Position numbers and translations under genes: made by a program. A model generated the notes under the pieces. The model saw only the letters and a list, made by a program, of their open reading frames with translations. It was not told the DNA's origin and did not search any database. This document shows positions 22,614 to 32,999 of a stretch of 64,000 nucleotides of DNA, one piece after another. Origin of the DNA: Ichthyophis bannanicus. Taxonomy: Eukaryota > Chordata > Amphibia > Gymnophiona > Ichthyophiidae. Location: NCBI GenBank assembly GCA_033557465.1, contig CM066035.1, positions 920,586,235 to 920,650,234 of the forward strand, in the 5' to 3' direction. The first letter of the stretch is position 1, and each line of letters begins with the position of its first letter.

Positions 22614-24198
22614 AAGCTTATCATAGCTCAGGAAGGAGCTATAGAAAAGGTGAAGTGACTCTGAACAAGCAACCTGTCAGTTCTGGTAGAAATAAGAAAA
22701 CAGAATTTTCCCATAAAAGACTACCAATTCCAGAATGCACCAGGTTTCCAACAGCCATTAGAGGAGCTGAAGTGGGGAAACGTGTGTTCAATCAGGAGGG
22801 CTATGAGGTAATCCCCAAGCACTCATCTCAAAGGGCAGGGCCTGATTCAGCACAGCTGCGCTGTGCTAAGGTGGAGCACTCATCTAAGCAGAATAAAGGT
22901 AGAGTTTATTCTACAGAGAATTATCCTCAGTTTCATCTGGGAGATCCTCATCCTCAGTTTCATCTGGGAGATCCTCAGCTGGGACGTCTTCATCCTCTGG
23001 AGGATCATCATCAGAAGCAGAAGCCAGAGCGGACGGACAGAGAGGGCAAGAAACCCTTTGGAAGAAAGAAAAGAAAAGCTTTTGGGAGGTCTAAAAGAGT
23101 CCAGAGCAGTACGTATACTGGGAGACATTCAAAAGGCAAGCTTACACCATTGGACTGGGGAAAGCCAGAGGAATGGTGCTGCAGGGCTAGGAATCTCCAG
23201 ACGGTACCTGTGAGGGAGACGGCTGCACGTGGAAGGGACCCTAAGACCCGCGCCAGAAGGTATGTGAAGAGAGATCCAGTGTCCAGGGATCTGGATTGGA
23301 AGGCTGGACATAAGAACTGGACTACATACTGGCCAGGCTATTTAGAGAGGAACTCTAACAGCAATGGAAGCTCAGGTATGATCACTGATCTATGCCCTAG
23401 CTATAACCTTGAAAGACAGCAGGGAAACAAGTATTCTCCTGGAAGTGCTCCATTGAGAAATTCCTCTTTGCCAATCCCTGATATTGAACCCATGATTGTT
23501 GAAGAAGGGGAAGGAGCGGTCTTAGATACAGGCTGTGAATATATGGATTGCTCTCTGTCTAAACTCCTTTGGTAATTTTCTGTTACAAAGTACAGCAACC
23601 ATCACAAAGAAATACAAACTTGTTCTTTAATCTACTCAGAAAAAGCTCCTGAATAGGATTTTGAGCCATGCAGTAGAAATTAAGCCAGCTAAGGGGTTTC
23701 AGCTGGATAACTGCTAGCAATTGAGCCTTACCTAATTGCTTGTGAGCTCTGAGGGAATCACTTCTGAATCTATGTGTGAAGATATAAGAAGTTAAAAGAA
23801 CAGTTTTTCCCTTCTTTGTGGGTTTTGCTTGTTGTTTGAAACACTGCTAAGAAAATATTAGCTAAAGCCTACAGAAAAGACCAGTTTGTTACCAACCAGG
23901 TCTTCATTCTTTTCATTTGATTGCCTGACAAGTTCATCTGTTGTTTTCCTGATTTTGTTTTTCTAAGTTTAACACTGAAAGCAAGTATCCTGTTTTATGT
24001 GCTACCAAGCATATCTGTGTTGGGAGAAATAACCCCATAAATAAATATCTTATTGGCTTTACACTCAAGCACAACTAATTATTGTGAGCAGCTGTGTCTG
24101 GTGTGAATGGACTGCATTTCCCACAATCCCTTGCAAATCATATTGATATATGCCTTTGCCAAGACTGTGAATATTCTCACCCAGGCAGCTGTCTGACA
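22614..24198 (+). mobile_element. Solo LTR of an endogenous retrovirus-like element, 1585 bp
   Basis: The ends are TGTGATAAGG and CTGTCTGACA (TG...CA), flanked by ATCC at 22610-22613 and 24199-24202. Removing it together with one ATCC restores CR1 sequence matching the intact copy near 39245. A poly(A) signal AATAAA lies at 24040-24045, leaving about 150 bp for R and U5. No second copy or internal retroviral gene is present, so I read it as a solo LTR left by recombination. The retrovirus group cannot be told from the sequence alone. Confidence 0.72.
22655..23575 (+). CDS. Unrecognised ORF of 306 residues inside the solo LTR
   Basis: It lies wholly in the U3 part of the LTR, starting 41 bp from its 5' end. 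The product is hydrophilic. Residues about 90-107 contain a short duplicated unit (PQFHLGDP twice), and about 127-152 form a strongly basic cluster (GRKKRKAFGRSKR) that could act as a nuclear-localisation or RNA-binding patch. The C terminus is acidic and contains VLDTGCEYMDCS. I recognise no family. Long retroviral LTRs can encode accessory proteins in U3, so an accessory gene is possible. A chance ORF is the alternative. Confidence 0.4.
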   Translation: MTLNKQPVSSGRNKKTEFSHKRLPIPECTRFPTAIRGAEVGKRVFNQEGYEVIPKHSSQRAGPDSAQLRCAKVEHSSKQNKGRVYSTENYPQFHLGDPHPQFHLGDPQLGRLHPLEDHHQKQKPERTDREGKKPFGRKKRKAFGRSKRVQSSTYTGRHSKGKLTPLDWGKPEEWCCRARNLQTVPVRETAARGRDPKTRARRYVKRDPVSRDLDWKAGHKNWTTYWPGYLERNSNSNGSSGMITDLCPSYNLERQQGNKYSPGSAPLRNSSLPIPDIEPMIVEEGEGAVLDTGCEYMDCSLSKLLW

Positions 24199-25081
24199 AT
24201 CCACAATAGTACACTGCCTCCTACCCCTTGACTTTTTAATTTTGCCAGAATTCTCTCATAAGGGACCTTGTCAAAGGTTTTCAGAAAGCCAGATACACTA
24301 TATCGACCAGCACACCTTTATTTACCTGTTTATTCTCACCTTCAAAAAATATATAAACAGGTTAGTAAGACAAGATCTTCCTTGGCCAAATCCCATTAAA
24401 CCATGACTATCTAAATGTTTAGTAATTTTGTTCTTTATAATGGTTTCTACCATTTTGACCAGTACAGACGTCAGGCTCAGTGGTCTGTAGGTTGCCCAGA
24501 TCACCCCTGGAACCCTTTTTAAAAATTGTCGTTGCACTGGCCATTCTCCAATCTTCAGGTATTACAGATGATTTTAATGATAGTTCACAGATTACTAATA
24601 GCAGCTCTGCAATGTCAAATTTCAGTTCTCTCAGCACCCTCTGATGTATACCATCCAGTCCAGGTGATTTGATACTCTTCAGTTTATCAAACAGTTGGAA
24701 TACATCTTCACAGTTTATTGAGATTTGTTTCAATTCTTCTGATACATCACCTTTAACTATCATTTCAGGCACAGGTAACTTTCCTACATCATCTTCGGTT
24801 AAGACTGAAGCAAAGAATTCATTCAGTCTCTGCTATAGCCTTCTCCTCCCTTAGCACCATTTTTACCCCTCTATCATCTAACGGTCCATCAGACTCTCTC
24901 ATAGGTTTTTTGCTACCAATATACTTGAAAATCTTTTTGAGTGTGTTTGTGCTTCCATGGCAAGCCTTTTTTTTTTTCAAAATTATTTTTGCCTGCTGTA
25001 TCAATGAGTTGCATCTAACTTGCCAGTGCTTATGTTTCCTGTTGTCATACTTTGGCTCCTTTTTCCATTTCCTGAAAGATG

Positions 25082-25115
<34 letters not shown>

Positions 25116-27514
25116 CAGCAGCCTCTCTGACTTCACCTTTAAACCATGCTGGCAGCTGTTTGGAATTCCTTACACCTTTCTTAAAGCATTGAATACATGT
25201 GGACTGGGCTTTCAAGATAGTATTTTTAAAGAACGCCCATGCACGATGTAAACCTTTAACCTTTGCAGCTGCTCCTTTTAGTTTTTCTTAACTGTGTTCC
25301 TCATTTTATTATAGTCTCCCTTTTGAAAGTTAAAAGGTAGTATACTGTGGATTTCTTTGCCATCCTCACTCTATTTATTAAATCAAATGCAATCATGCTC
25401 TGATCACTACTGCCAAGTGACCCTAACACTGTTTCTGTATTCTCTTGTCCCAGAGATCCTGTGTTCAACCAAGGACTAGCTCCAAAATAGCTTCCCCTCT
25501 TGTCAGTTCATGAACCAGCTGCTCCAAGAAGCAGTCATTTATTTCATCTAAAAACTATTTCCCTAGCATGTCCTGCCGTGACACTGACCCAGTCGATACC
25601 AGGATAATTGAAATCACCCATTATTACTGTGTTGTAACTTTTGTTAGCTTCCCTGATTTCTTTTAGCATTTCATCATCCATCTGTTCATTCTGGCTAAGT
25701 AGACTGTTTTACAGCCCCACTGCCATCGCCTTCCCCTTTTTACATGGAATTTCTATCCATGGAGATTCTACAGTGTATTTTGTGTCCTACAAAACTTTAA
25801 TCCTGTGTGACTCAATGCCCTCTCTAACAGAGCGCAACCCCTCCACCAATTTGATAACCCTATCATTGTGATATAGTTAGTACCCAGGTTTCACGATATC
25901 CCATTGGTTATCTACCAGGTCTTTGAGATGCCAACTATAACTAACCTTTCATTTAGTGCTATATATTCTAGCTCTCCCATCTTAATTTTAGACGTCTAGC
26001 ATTTGCATACAGGCATTTTAGATGATGTATTTTATTCATATTATCTAGTTATCAGCTGACAAGGGTAATTTGGAATTTGTAATCTTTCAACTTTGTCTGC
26101 TCTGTACTTAAAGGCATCTGGGTTACTTTTATCTATATTGGAACTCCCTATAACGATGCCCTAACGTCCCTCTTTTGCTAGTATCCTTCAAAGATAAATC
26201 CTTTCGAGCTATGTGCTCTTGGGTGACTTTCGGCTTTCCCGTATTATGTAATTTAAAAGCTGCTCTATCTCCTTTTTAAAGATTAATGCCAGCAGCCTAG
26301 TTCCACCCTGGTTAAGGTGAAGCACATCCTTTCAGAAAAAAATCCTCCCTTCTCCAAAATGTTGCCCAGTTCCTAACAAATCCAAAATCCAATTCCTTGC
26401 ACCATCATTTCATCCATGAATTGAGACTCTGGAGCTCTCCCTGCCTCTTGGTTCCTGCACATAGAAAGGGAAGCATTTCTGCTACCCTGGATGTTCTCGA
26501 TTTCAACCTCCTATCTAAAAGCCTACATTTGGCCTCCAGAACCTTCCTTTCACATTTTCCTATATCAACATGCACCAGGACAGTAGGCTCCTCCCCAGCA
26601 CTATGTAAAACCTCATCTAGGTGGCACGGGAGATCTGCTACCTAGCACAAAGCAGGTATGTTACAAGGCGATGCTCATGTCCAGCAGCCTGCTATAGTAT
26701 CTACATGCTTAATGATCAAATCGCCAACTATAATGGCCATTCTAACCCTTCCTCTCATGGGCACATGGCTCTGGAGAAATCACCTCTGTGCAAGAGGGTT
26801 TTACATCACCTGGAGAACAGGTCCTAGCAACAGAATCACTTCCTGCCACAGCAAGGTGATGCTCTTCTTTCACACGACTTCTCTCCTCTATGGCAACAGA
26901 GGTTGCCAGAGTGGAGGAGGGACCTCAGTACTATGCCCCTGTAGGTCTCATCTATATACCTCTCTGTCTTCCTTAGCTCCTCCAAGTCTGCTACTCTAGC
27001 ATCTAGAGATCAGACTCGTTCCCTGAGAGCAAAGAGCTTCTTGTACCTAGTGCACATTTCTCACCAACTGGGAGAAAAATTGTACATGTGACACTCAATT
27101 CAAAAGACTGGATAGCCCCTATCACGCTGCTGGACTGCTGTCTGCATCTTAGTTTTAAGGATTTGTTTAGATATTTGTTTACTTAAAGTTGCTAGGGATA
27201 CTCATACCAATACAACTATACTGAAGATGTTTAAAGAACTTTGTTCATCTCAACATTAATTAATTTCAGGACCTTAATTAATCAATTCCTGATGAGGACA
27301 ACCAGCTAAACCTGAAAGTGAATGTGACAACCTCTTTCCCCTTAATAGGTGTAAGAGCTTATAAATCTAACATTATGCCTGGGGTGGGTATGAGGGAAAG
27401 AAACTCTTAGTAAAAGCAGGCTTCTTACACAGTGCCCTGAACTGTGCTTCTAAAGTAATCTCAATTTCCTGGGTGATCCACAAAGCCTTTGGTTTGATAG
27501 ACGGAGCCTTTCAA

Positions 27515-27601
27515 ATTGCCCCTTTGATCTGTCACTACTGCCCCTTTGCCCCTTTGATCAAAGGGGCAATTGCAGTAGTATTGCCCCTTTGATCTGTCAC
27601 T
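27515..27601. repeat. Direct repeats flanking a perfect 22-bp palindrome
   Basis: A 22-nt unit (ATTGCCCCTTTGATCTGTCA plus CT) occurs at 27515-27536 and 27580-27601. Between them, 27547-27568 is a perfect 22-bp palindrome centred on TTTGATCAAA. It lies immediately left of the ORF1-only L1 element, outside its target-site duplication. Confidence 0.8.
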
Positions 27602-27840
27602 GAACACTTTTCTTTTTTTATAACTTTTATTTATGAGATTTTCTTGAATACAGCACAATTGTAAAGAAAACAAAAACAGATAGTACATTATAATAATCCA
27701 AAAAATACAAACCACATAAAAAGAAACACATCAAGGGAGAGAAGCCGATCCCACGTAAGGAAAAGAAACAATAAAAAACAGCAATTAGGAGTTAAATAAC
27801 TCCACAATAGGGAGCTAATTATCATAACCATACCCTCCCA

Positions 27841-28927
27841 CTAATTCCCAACAGTTTCCCTTCCACTTAGAAAATTTAGCAATGATGATACATCAGTAAA
27901 CGTATAAGTCTGCCCCTCTAAAGTTATAATACACCGACATGGGAACTTCAGGAAAAAAGAAGTCCCGAGAGCCACCACCCGGGCTTTCAAACCCAAAAAT
28001 TGCTTCCGACGAAGCTGGGTATGACGGCCAACATCCGGAAAAACCTGTAGTTTAAAACCACAAAATAGGGCCTCTACATTTAAAATAGGCCCTCAGCACA
28101 CGTAATTTAATGGACTCAGAACCAAACTGCACCACAAGGGTGCAACGCTTGGAAATGACATCCATTGAATCCTCCAGGAAGGCTGTGAGGTTCTGGCCAA
28201 CCGAGCCAGCAGAGGGCTCAGGACCCCCTTCGGCTAACGGTAAGGAACCAGAGCCTCCAGACAAGTAAAACAGATGGTGAATATCCATACTCCCTTGCAA
28301 ATGCAAAATTTCAGAAAAGTATTTTTCAAGCAAATAATTAGGAGACAACAGATGAGTTATAGGAAAATTAAGAAAACGAAGGTTGCACGCTCGATGCTGA
28401 TTCTCCAGCACTTCCAATCGATAAGATAACAAAGAGGAATCTCTAATTAAAGCAACTTCATTATCTCGAGTGGATTTAAGCTGGGAATCAGTCTGTGCAA
28501 CCATTTTAACCAAGGAACCTAATTGATGATCAACATTTTTCAATTTACAAACAACATCCTGAGAAAATTTGCAAAGTGATGAAACTGTGGAAGATAAACG
28601 CAAATCAATACTTTGGATAGCAGACCATATATCTTTTAAAGTCACTTCCCCTGACGGGGGAGCAACAATAATTGTCTCCGAAGTCGCCGAATAGACCGGG
28701 AGTGGTAATGGAGGAAAAACTTCAGAAGGGCTCTCCAAAACAGTAGATGAGAAGGGAGCTTGCGGGAGAGGAGGAGGGGACAGAGATTCAGGGCTTAACG
28801 AAACCCCATCCGGCAACAGGATACCCGGCAGCGAGGGAGTCAGGTGTTTGTCCATAGGGCCCACTACCTTACCTTCTTTAGCACTCTCATTCAGCTTGGC
28901 GCTAAGTTTTCCTTTCCTCTTGCCCAT
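27841..28927 (-). pseudogene. L1 ORF1-type RNA-binding protein, one frameshift
   Basis: Start MGKRKGKLSAKLNES at 28927. A Pro/Ser-rich head is followed by a coiled-coil-like stretch (about residues 95-165) and then an RRM-like region starting LENQHRACNLRFLNFP (compare RRKNLRFIGI in the L1 at 52332-52361). A frameshift near 28060 separates it from a C-terminal part containing FKLQVFPDVGRHTQLRRKQF, the usual C-terminal domain type of L1 ORF1. ORF1 proteins bind element RNA as trimers. With no ORF2 here, movement would have needed another L1. Confidence 0.72.
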
Positions 28928-29044
28928 AATATTCGGACAAACAATCACACTGATGATTCCGTTCTGCTCCCCTCACGCGCGCCGAAGGGGCGCAAAAGGG
29001 GCGTGGCCTGCCCCTTGCTGCACGCCCCTTAGTCCGCGACACGC

Positions 29045-29357
29045 GGCCGCGTATAGGAGCCTCTGGGCTTTATGAAGCAGGTGGGGGGGTCCTCCAGCCC
29101 TGGGATTGTCCTCTAAAGTGCCCGCTAGATGGTCCTCAGCTCCAAACCTCACACTGCACAGCTCCCTCAAGCAGCGGCTCAATCTCCACCCGAATGCAGA
29201 TACCTCTGGGCTTTATCGAGCAGGTGGGGGGGTCCTCCAGCCCTGGGATCATCCTCCAAAGTGCCCGCTAGATGGTCCTCAGCTCCAGAACTCACGCTGC
29301 ACAGCTCCGCAGGAGTGACAAATGCGGCAGCTCCCTCAAGCAGCGGCTCACTCTCCC
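29045..29357 (-). repeat. Two tandem 5' monomers of the ORF1-only L1
   Basis: The units share CCTCTGGGCTTTAT, AGGTGGGGGGGTCCTCCAG, AGTGCCCGCTAGATGGTCCT and CAGCTCC, at 29060-29190 and 29203-29350. Their spacing is 143 bp at one landmark and about 171 bp at another, so the second unit has a small insertion. They sit at the 5' end in sense direction, where rodent L1s carry promoter monomers. A promoter role is an inference. Confidence 0.7.
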
Positions 29358-29366
29358 AACACTTTT

Positions 29367-30065
29367 TTAAAACAATTTCACAGGTCTTTTGCCTCCTAAC
29401 TGGGAAGCCTCTTTGTAAAGGTCTCTAGAAAGAATTTCTTTTCTTTCTACTCAAAGAATATTTACTCTGTTCTACCTTCTTTGCTAAACTATACTCTGAT
29501 TTGATTTAAATGAAAGCTCTCTGGTGGTACTAAGTCTTGAATGACACATAACAAAAACCACTGAATTCTAAAAAGCCCCCACAGATTTATCAGCTTTAAA
29601 CCAAAGAATTCCCTTTTCCCCAAGATTTAGAGAATTTCCAGCAGGTAAATAGTTACAAGTGCAGATTTCTTTCCAGCAGCAGCAGTCCCTTTTGGTAGTC
29701 CTTCAAGAATGAGAATCACCATTGCATTCCCTTAAATTCCCTATTGCACTGAATGTGGCTTCTCATTAGATGCTACATTGTTGGTCCTCTGATGTTTAGT
29801 ATGGTTGATCACTGCAAAGGCATGAGATTCTAGTGCATAGCTGCTGATCTACAGAATTTTGCTCACTACCTTTAAGGGGAAGGGGAAGAGGAAGAATTGC
29901 ATCCTTAACATTTCTAGAGTAAACACTAATAAGCAACTGCCAAAAGTGACATTTGATGCAAGTTCAACACCATGGACTGCACTAAGGTTCTCTTTCAACC
30001 AGATCACTCATGCAGAGTTTATCCAAGCACTGAAAGAATATGCGACAAAATGAAGCATAGAAAAG
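29367..30065. other. Sequence without a recognisable gene
   Basis: This is AT-rich, with short ORFs only and no repeat signature that I recognise. It probably represents the DNA into which the ORF1-only L1 and DIRS copy C inserted. Confidence 0.45.
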
Positions 30066-30300
30066 TAACATTTTACTTACCAGTTAATGTCCTTTCTTGA
30101 GTCCTGCTAGAACAGCCCAGACAAGAAGGTTGGTGTTCCCCTACCAGCAGATCGGTGGAGACAAAGAACCAATGAAAAGCCCAGGTTTCAATGACATCAC
30201 TGCCATGCCTCTATTCGCCTCAGTCGCAAGAGGTTCCTTTAGTATTCGTCCCAAAGCATATGGGAAAAACATGGCAAGCCTAAAACAACCTCAATCGTAG
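30066..30300. repeat. Left terminal repeat of copy C
   Basis: The first 27 nt or so (from GTAACATTTTACTTACCAG) are absent from the right terminus, as in families 1 and 2. The rest is the reverse complement of 61670-61902 with about 15 percent mismatch. Confidence 0.82.
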
Positions 30301-30304
30301 GCAA

Positions 30305-30620
30305 CAACGAGTCATGTACTACCTACTACTACTACTGAACATTTATAAAGCTACCTCGTATGCAGCACTGTACAGACATAAGAGTGACAGTCCCTGCTCA
30401 TCAGAGCTTACAATCTAATTGAGACAACAAAAAACACACAGACCAACAATCTAGTTAGGGCAAAACCAGGTTGGCTGTCTCCCATTACTACTACTAGTAC
30501 TACTGCGCATTTATATTTAAATAAGAGACAGACAGACAGTCCCTGCTCGTCAGAGCTTACAATCTAGTTGATACAACACAGAGGGAGCTTATGATCTAGT
30601 TAGGACAAACACAGAGGAGT
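30305..30620 (-). repeat. Two adjacent L2 3' tails with trinucleotide repeats
   Basis: At 30325-30425 and 30484-30575 the minus strand reads the L2 tail (AGATTGTAAGCTC, GACGAGCAGGGACTGTC, then TTTATAA and an AGT repeat). Each begins with a TAC/AGT microsatellite. They lie between the left terminal repeat and the ICR of copy C, so they inserted into it. Confidence 0.7.
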
Positions 30621-31089
30621 AGGTAGGGGAAAATGGAGATAAGGTGGGTCAATGGGTTACATTACAAGCAGCATTTACTACACACACAGTATAAATAAAT
30701 ACATTCCAAGCAGGCTGGGCAGGATGCTTCCAGGCAGGATGCTTACATAGGCATCATGGGGTACATTACGTTACATCATGGGTTACATTTGGAGGATGCT
30801 TACCTGGTGATGTTTCTTGTGGTTCCATTGCTGCTGATCTGGTCTGCTCTTCGGTGGAGTTGCTGGAGTTGGAAGGAGGAGGAGAACACGACTATTCCAA
30901 AGTGCCGCACCTAAGGGCCACGCCAAAGAGTCATCAACAGTACAATACTACATACAGCAAAGCATAAACATAAGGCTGTCAGGAGACAATGAATCTGCAG
31001 AGCCCAGGATAAAAATCATAGCGAACCCAAGGGTACCTCAGCAGAAGAACAGAACAAATACAGTTTCAGGGGCTGGACATGGACTGGTC

Positions 31090-31180
31090 AAGCAGAATTC
31101 AAGGAAAGGACAACATCTGGTAAGTAAAATGTCACCTTCTACATCATCCTGCTAGACCAGGCCAGACAAGTGGGATGTAC
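31090..31180. repeat. ICR of copy C
   Basis: AAGGAAAGGACAACATCTGG followed by TAAGTAAAATGT (about 31099-31131) complements the left tip at 30067-30100. CTTCTACATCATCCTGCTAG (31135-31154) complements the right tip GTCCTAC...GATATGGAAG near 61885-61902. The two parts abut, so the ICR again joins copies of both ends. Confidence 0.75.
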
Positions 31181-32000
31181 CAAAGCGACACCACCACTGG
31201 GCGGGAAGATAACACAACAGCTCGCAAAACCCTTGAGCCAAATACCGTGTCCATCCTAGCACAGAGATCCAAGTGGTAATGCTTTGAGAAGTGGAAAGTG
31301 ATGCCCACATTGCTGCCAGACAAATGTCTGCATGGGCTCGAGAGCTTCATTCTGCCCACGAAGACACCCGTGCTCAGGTATAATGGGTGCATAAACCCTA
31401 TGGAACTGGCTGGTTCTGTAACATACGCTAAGGTAATGGCCTCCTTAATCTAGCAGCCCAAGGTCAACTTAGCTGCTGCATCACCCTTGCACAGGCCAGC
31501 AAACAGCACCAAAAGAGTATGGCTGAAAGGAATTTGTAACTTCCAAGTAGCAGAGTAGTATCTTCCAGACATCCACCAGGCGACGATCCTTATCCTTCCC
31601 CTGACACAACTCTTTAGAGGAGGGGGGCAGGCATACCACCTGGTTCACAGGAAAGGGAGAAGGCACGTTAGGCAAGAAGAAAGGTACAGGCCGAATAGCA
31701 GTCTCCTCGAAAAAGACAGATAAGGATCTCGGAAATTCGCCTTGAGGAACAAGTCGCAACCGAGAAGACCGTCTTGAGAGTCAAATCCTTTAAAATAGCA
31801 CATAGCTCAAAGGGTGCCACCATCAGGGCGCTGAGCAACAGACACAGATCCCAGGAAGGGATCACAGACTGGAGGGGAGGACGCAGAAGACAAATTCCAT
31901 AGAAAAAGCACGAGATGTCTGGTGTGCAAGGCTAGAGACTTACCAGCATACGGAAGTCGGAAACAGGCTGAAGCTGCCACCTGAATTAAGGGAAAGGCCC
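31144..32000 (-). pseudogene. Tyrosine recombinase remnant (copy C)
   Basis: Frames 31865-31668 (DLTLKTVFSVATCSSRRISE, the catalytic Arg block), 31759-31481 (LPNVPSPFPVNQVVCLPP, then WKILLCYLEVTNSF) and 31392-31144 (FSKHYHLDL, likely Tyr block) follow the same order as in copies N and F. Frameshifts separate them, and the HxxR block is not readable. Confidence 0.75.
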
Positions 32001-32479
32001 TTCTCTAGGCCATCCTGTAGAAAGGCCAATAAATGGCAGTTTGGCCGCCTCAGCAGCCATCTGCCAAGCACTGCACCATCGCTCAAAAGAGGCACCAGAA
32101 CTGCACACATGCTAGCTTGGTAAACCTCCTCTGGGCTCAGAGCAGAGTGGGGACCACCGCTGGAGAGTAACCCTTATATGCTAGCTGTCTCCTTCCAAGA
32201 GCCAAGAGAGAAGGGAACCGGCTCCTCCAGGATTACTGGTCCCTGCCGCAACAAGCCGCAAGATGGAGGCAACCGAAGAGGAGGCACCTGCAGGAGCCTC
32301 ATCAGGTCTCTAAAACCATATTCTCCTTGGCCAATCCGATGCCATCAAAACAATCCTGCCCAGGTGGAGTTCTATATGCTGAATCATATGCCCCACCAGG
32401 GGCTACAGAAGCAACACACAGAGCTGACGCTGACTTGGCCAAGGCTGGGTCAGGGTGACGACATCCTCTGACACAGGCT

Positions 32480-32615
32480 CCATGTGGCGACTGAAGAAGC
32501 AGCAAACTTTGGCACTGGAACGGGTCGTCATCAGACCCCAGAGGTGCAGAATCAACTGAAACGCCTCATGACTGAACTACCACTCTATAGGATCCAGGGA
32601 GTGCCAGTCGAGGAA
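32480..32615 (-). pseudogene. RNase H end of copy C pol, 3' of the copy E insertion
   Basis: Minus strand from 32615 reads FLDWHSLDPIEW directly in frame with the residues that precede copy E at 37858 (DNVETD). Joined, this is the C-terminal segment that follows RNase H in DIRS pol proteins. It shows copy E inserted without adding or removing bases. Confidence 0.75.
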
Positions 32616-32888
32616 AGCACAGTTTCTTACCTGTAACAGGTGATCTCTGGGAACAGCAGGAATAAGTCTTCACATATGGGTATCATCAGTACCGACGGAG
32701 CCTGCGCAGGAACGCTCCCCAGCGTCCAATCAGAACACTTTTGGGAGCACCCCACCACGCCTGCGTGCTGCCTTCCCGCCTTTCCCAACTGTCTCTTCTC
32801 AGTTGAGTTTTAAAGCTGAAACAAAGAGAGAGAGAGAGAGAAGGGAAAGAGATAGAGAGATACAACTCCTAGGGGAGGTGGGTGGGTT

Positions 32889-32985
32889 GTGAAGACTTAT
32901 TCCTGCTGTTCGCAGAGATCACCTGTTACAGGTAAGTAACTGTGCTATCTCCAGGAACAAGCAGGAAAGAGTCTTCACATATGGG
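32889..32985. repeat. ICR of copy E
   Basis: 32889-32946 complements the left tip (32616-32673) and 32947-32985 complements the right tip (37819-37857). The inverted repeat ACCTGTTACAGGT is perfect at 32921-32933, and its partner ACCTGTAACAGGT is at 32629-32641. Confidence 0.9.
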
Positions 32986-32999
32986 GACTCCCAAGCTAA

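Larger units (their letters stand above)
22396..27060 (-). mobile_element. CR1 LINE, decayed, interrupted by a solo LTR
   Basis: Reading the minus strand from 27060, an ORF1-like region (about 27050-26300) has traces of the CR1 coiled coil and esterase-type domain. An endonuclease segment follows (about 25700-25560, with VIMGDFNYPGIDWV), then RT (24772-22396, with KSIKSPGLDGIHQRVLREL and IPEDWRMA). All frames carry many stops. The RT ends at 22396, short of the 3' UTR, so the 3' end is lost. The solo LTR at 22614-24198 interrupts the RT. A long T-run at about 25083-25112 is an internal A-run on the sense strand. Confidence 0.82.
27612..29357 (-). mobile_element. L1 element with ORF1 only (HAL1-like)
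   Basis: It is flanked by the 9-bp direct repeat AACACTTTT at 27603-27611 and 29358-29366. On the minus strand it has a 5' region of two tandem monomers (about 29357-29045), an ORF1 (about 28927-27841), a short 3' UTR and a short A-rich tail after AATAAA. Endonuclease, RT and C-terminal zinc knuckle are all absent. Both ends are defined by the duplication, so this is a complete 1.75 kb insertion. It resembles the mammalian HAL1 (half-L1) arrangement, although a private internal deletion cannot be excluded from one copy. Confidence 0.72.

Noticed and set aside
22655..23575. A conventional host gene exon
   Set aside because: The whole ORF is inside an insertion bounded by TG...CA and ATCC duplications within a dead CR1, so it belongs to the mobile element if it is real at all.
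27515..27601. A CRISPR array
   Set aside because: There are only two direct repeats, the intervening DNA is a palindrome, and the context is eukaryotic.
29106..29428. Plus-strand ORFs over the L1 monomers
   Set aside because: They repeat with the monomer period and lie opposite the 5' region of the ORF1-only L1; no motif.
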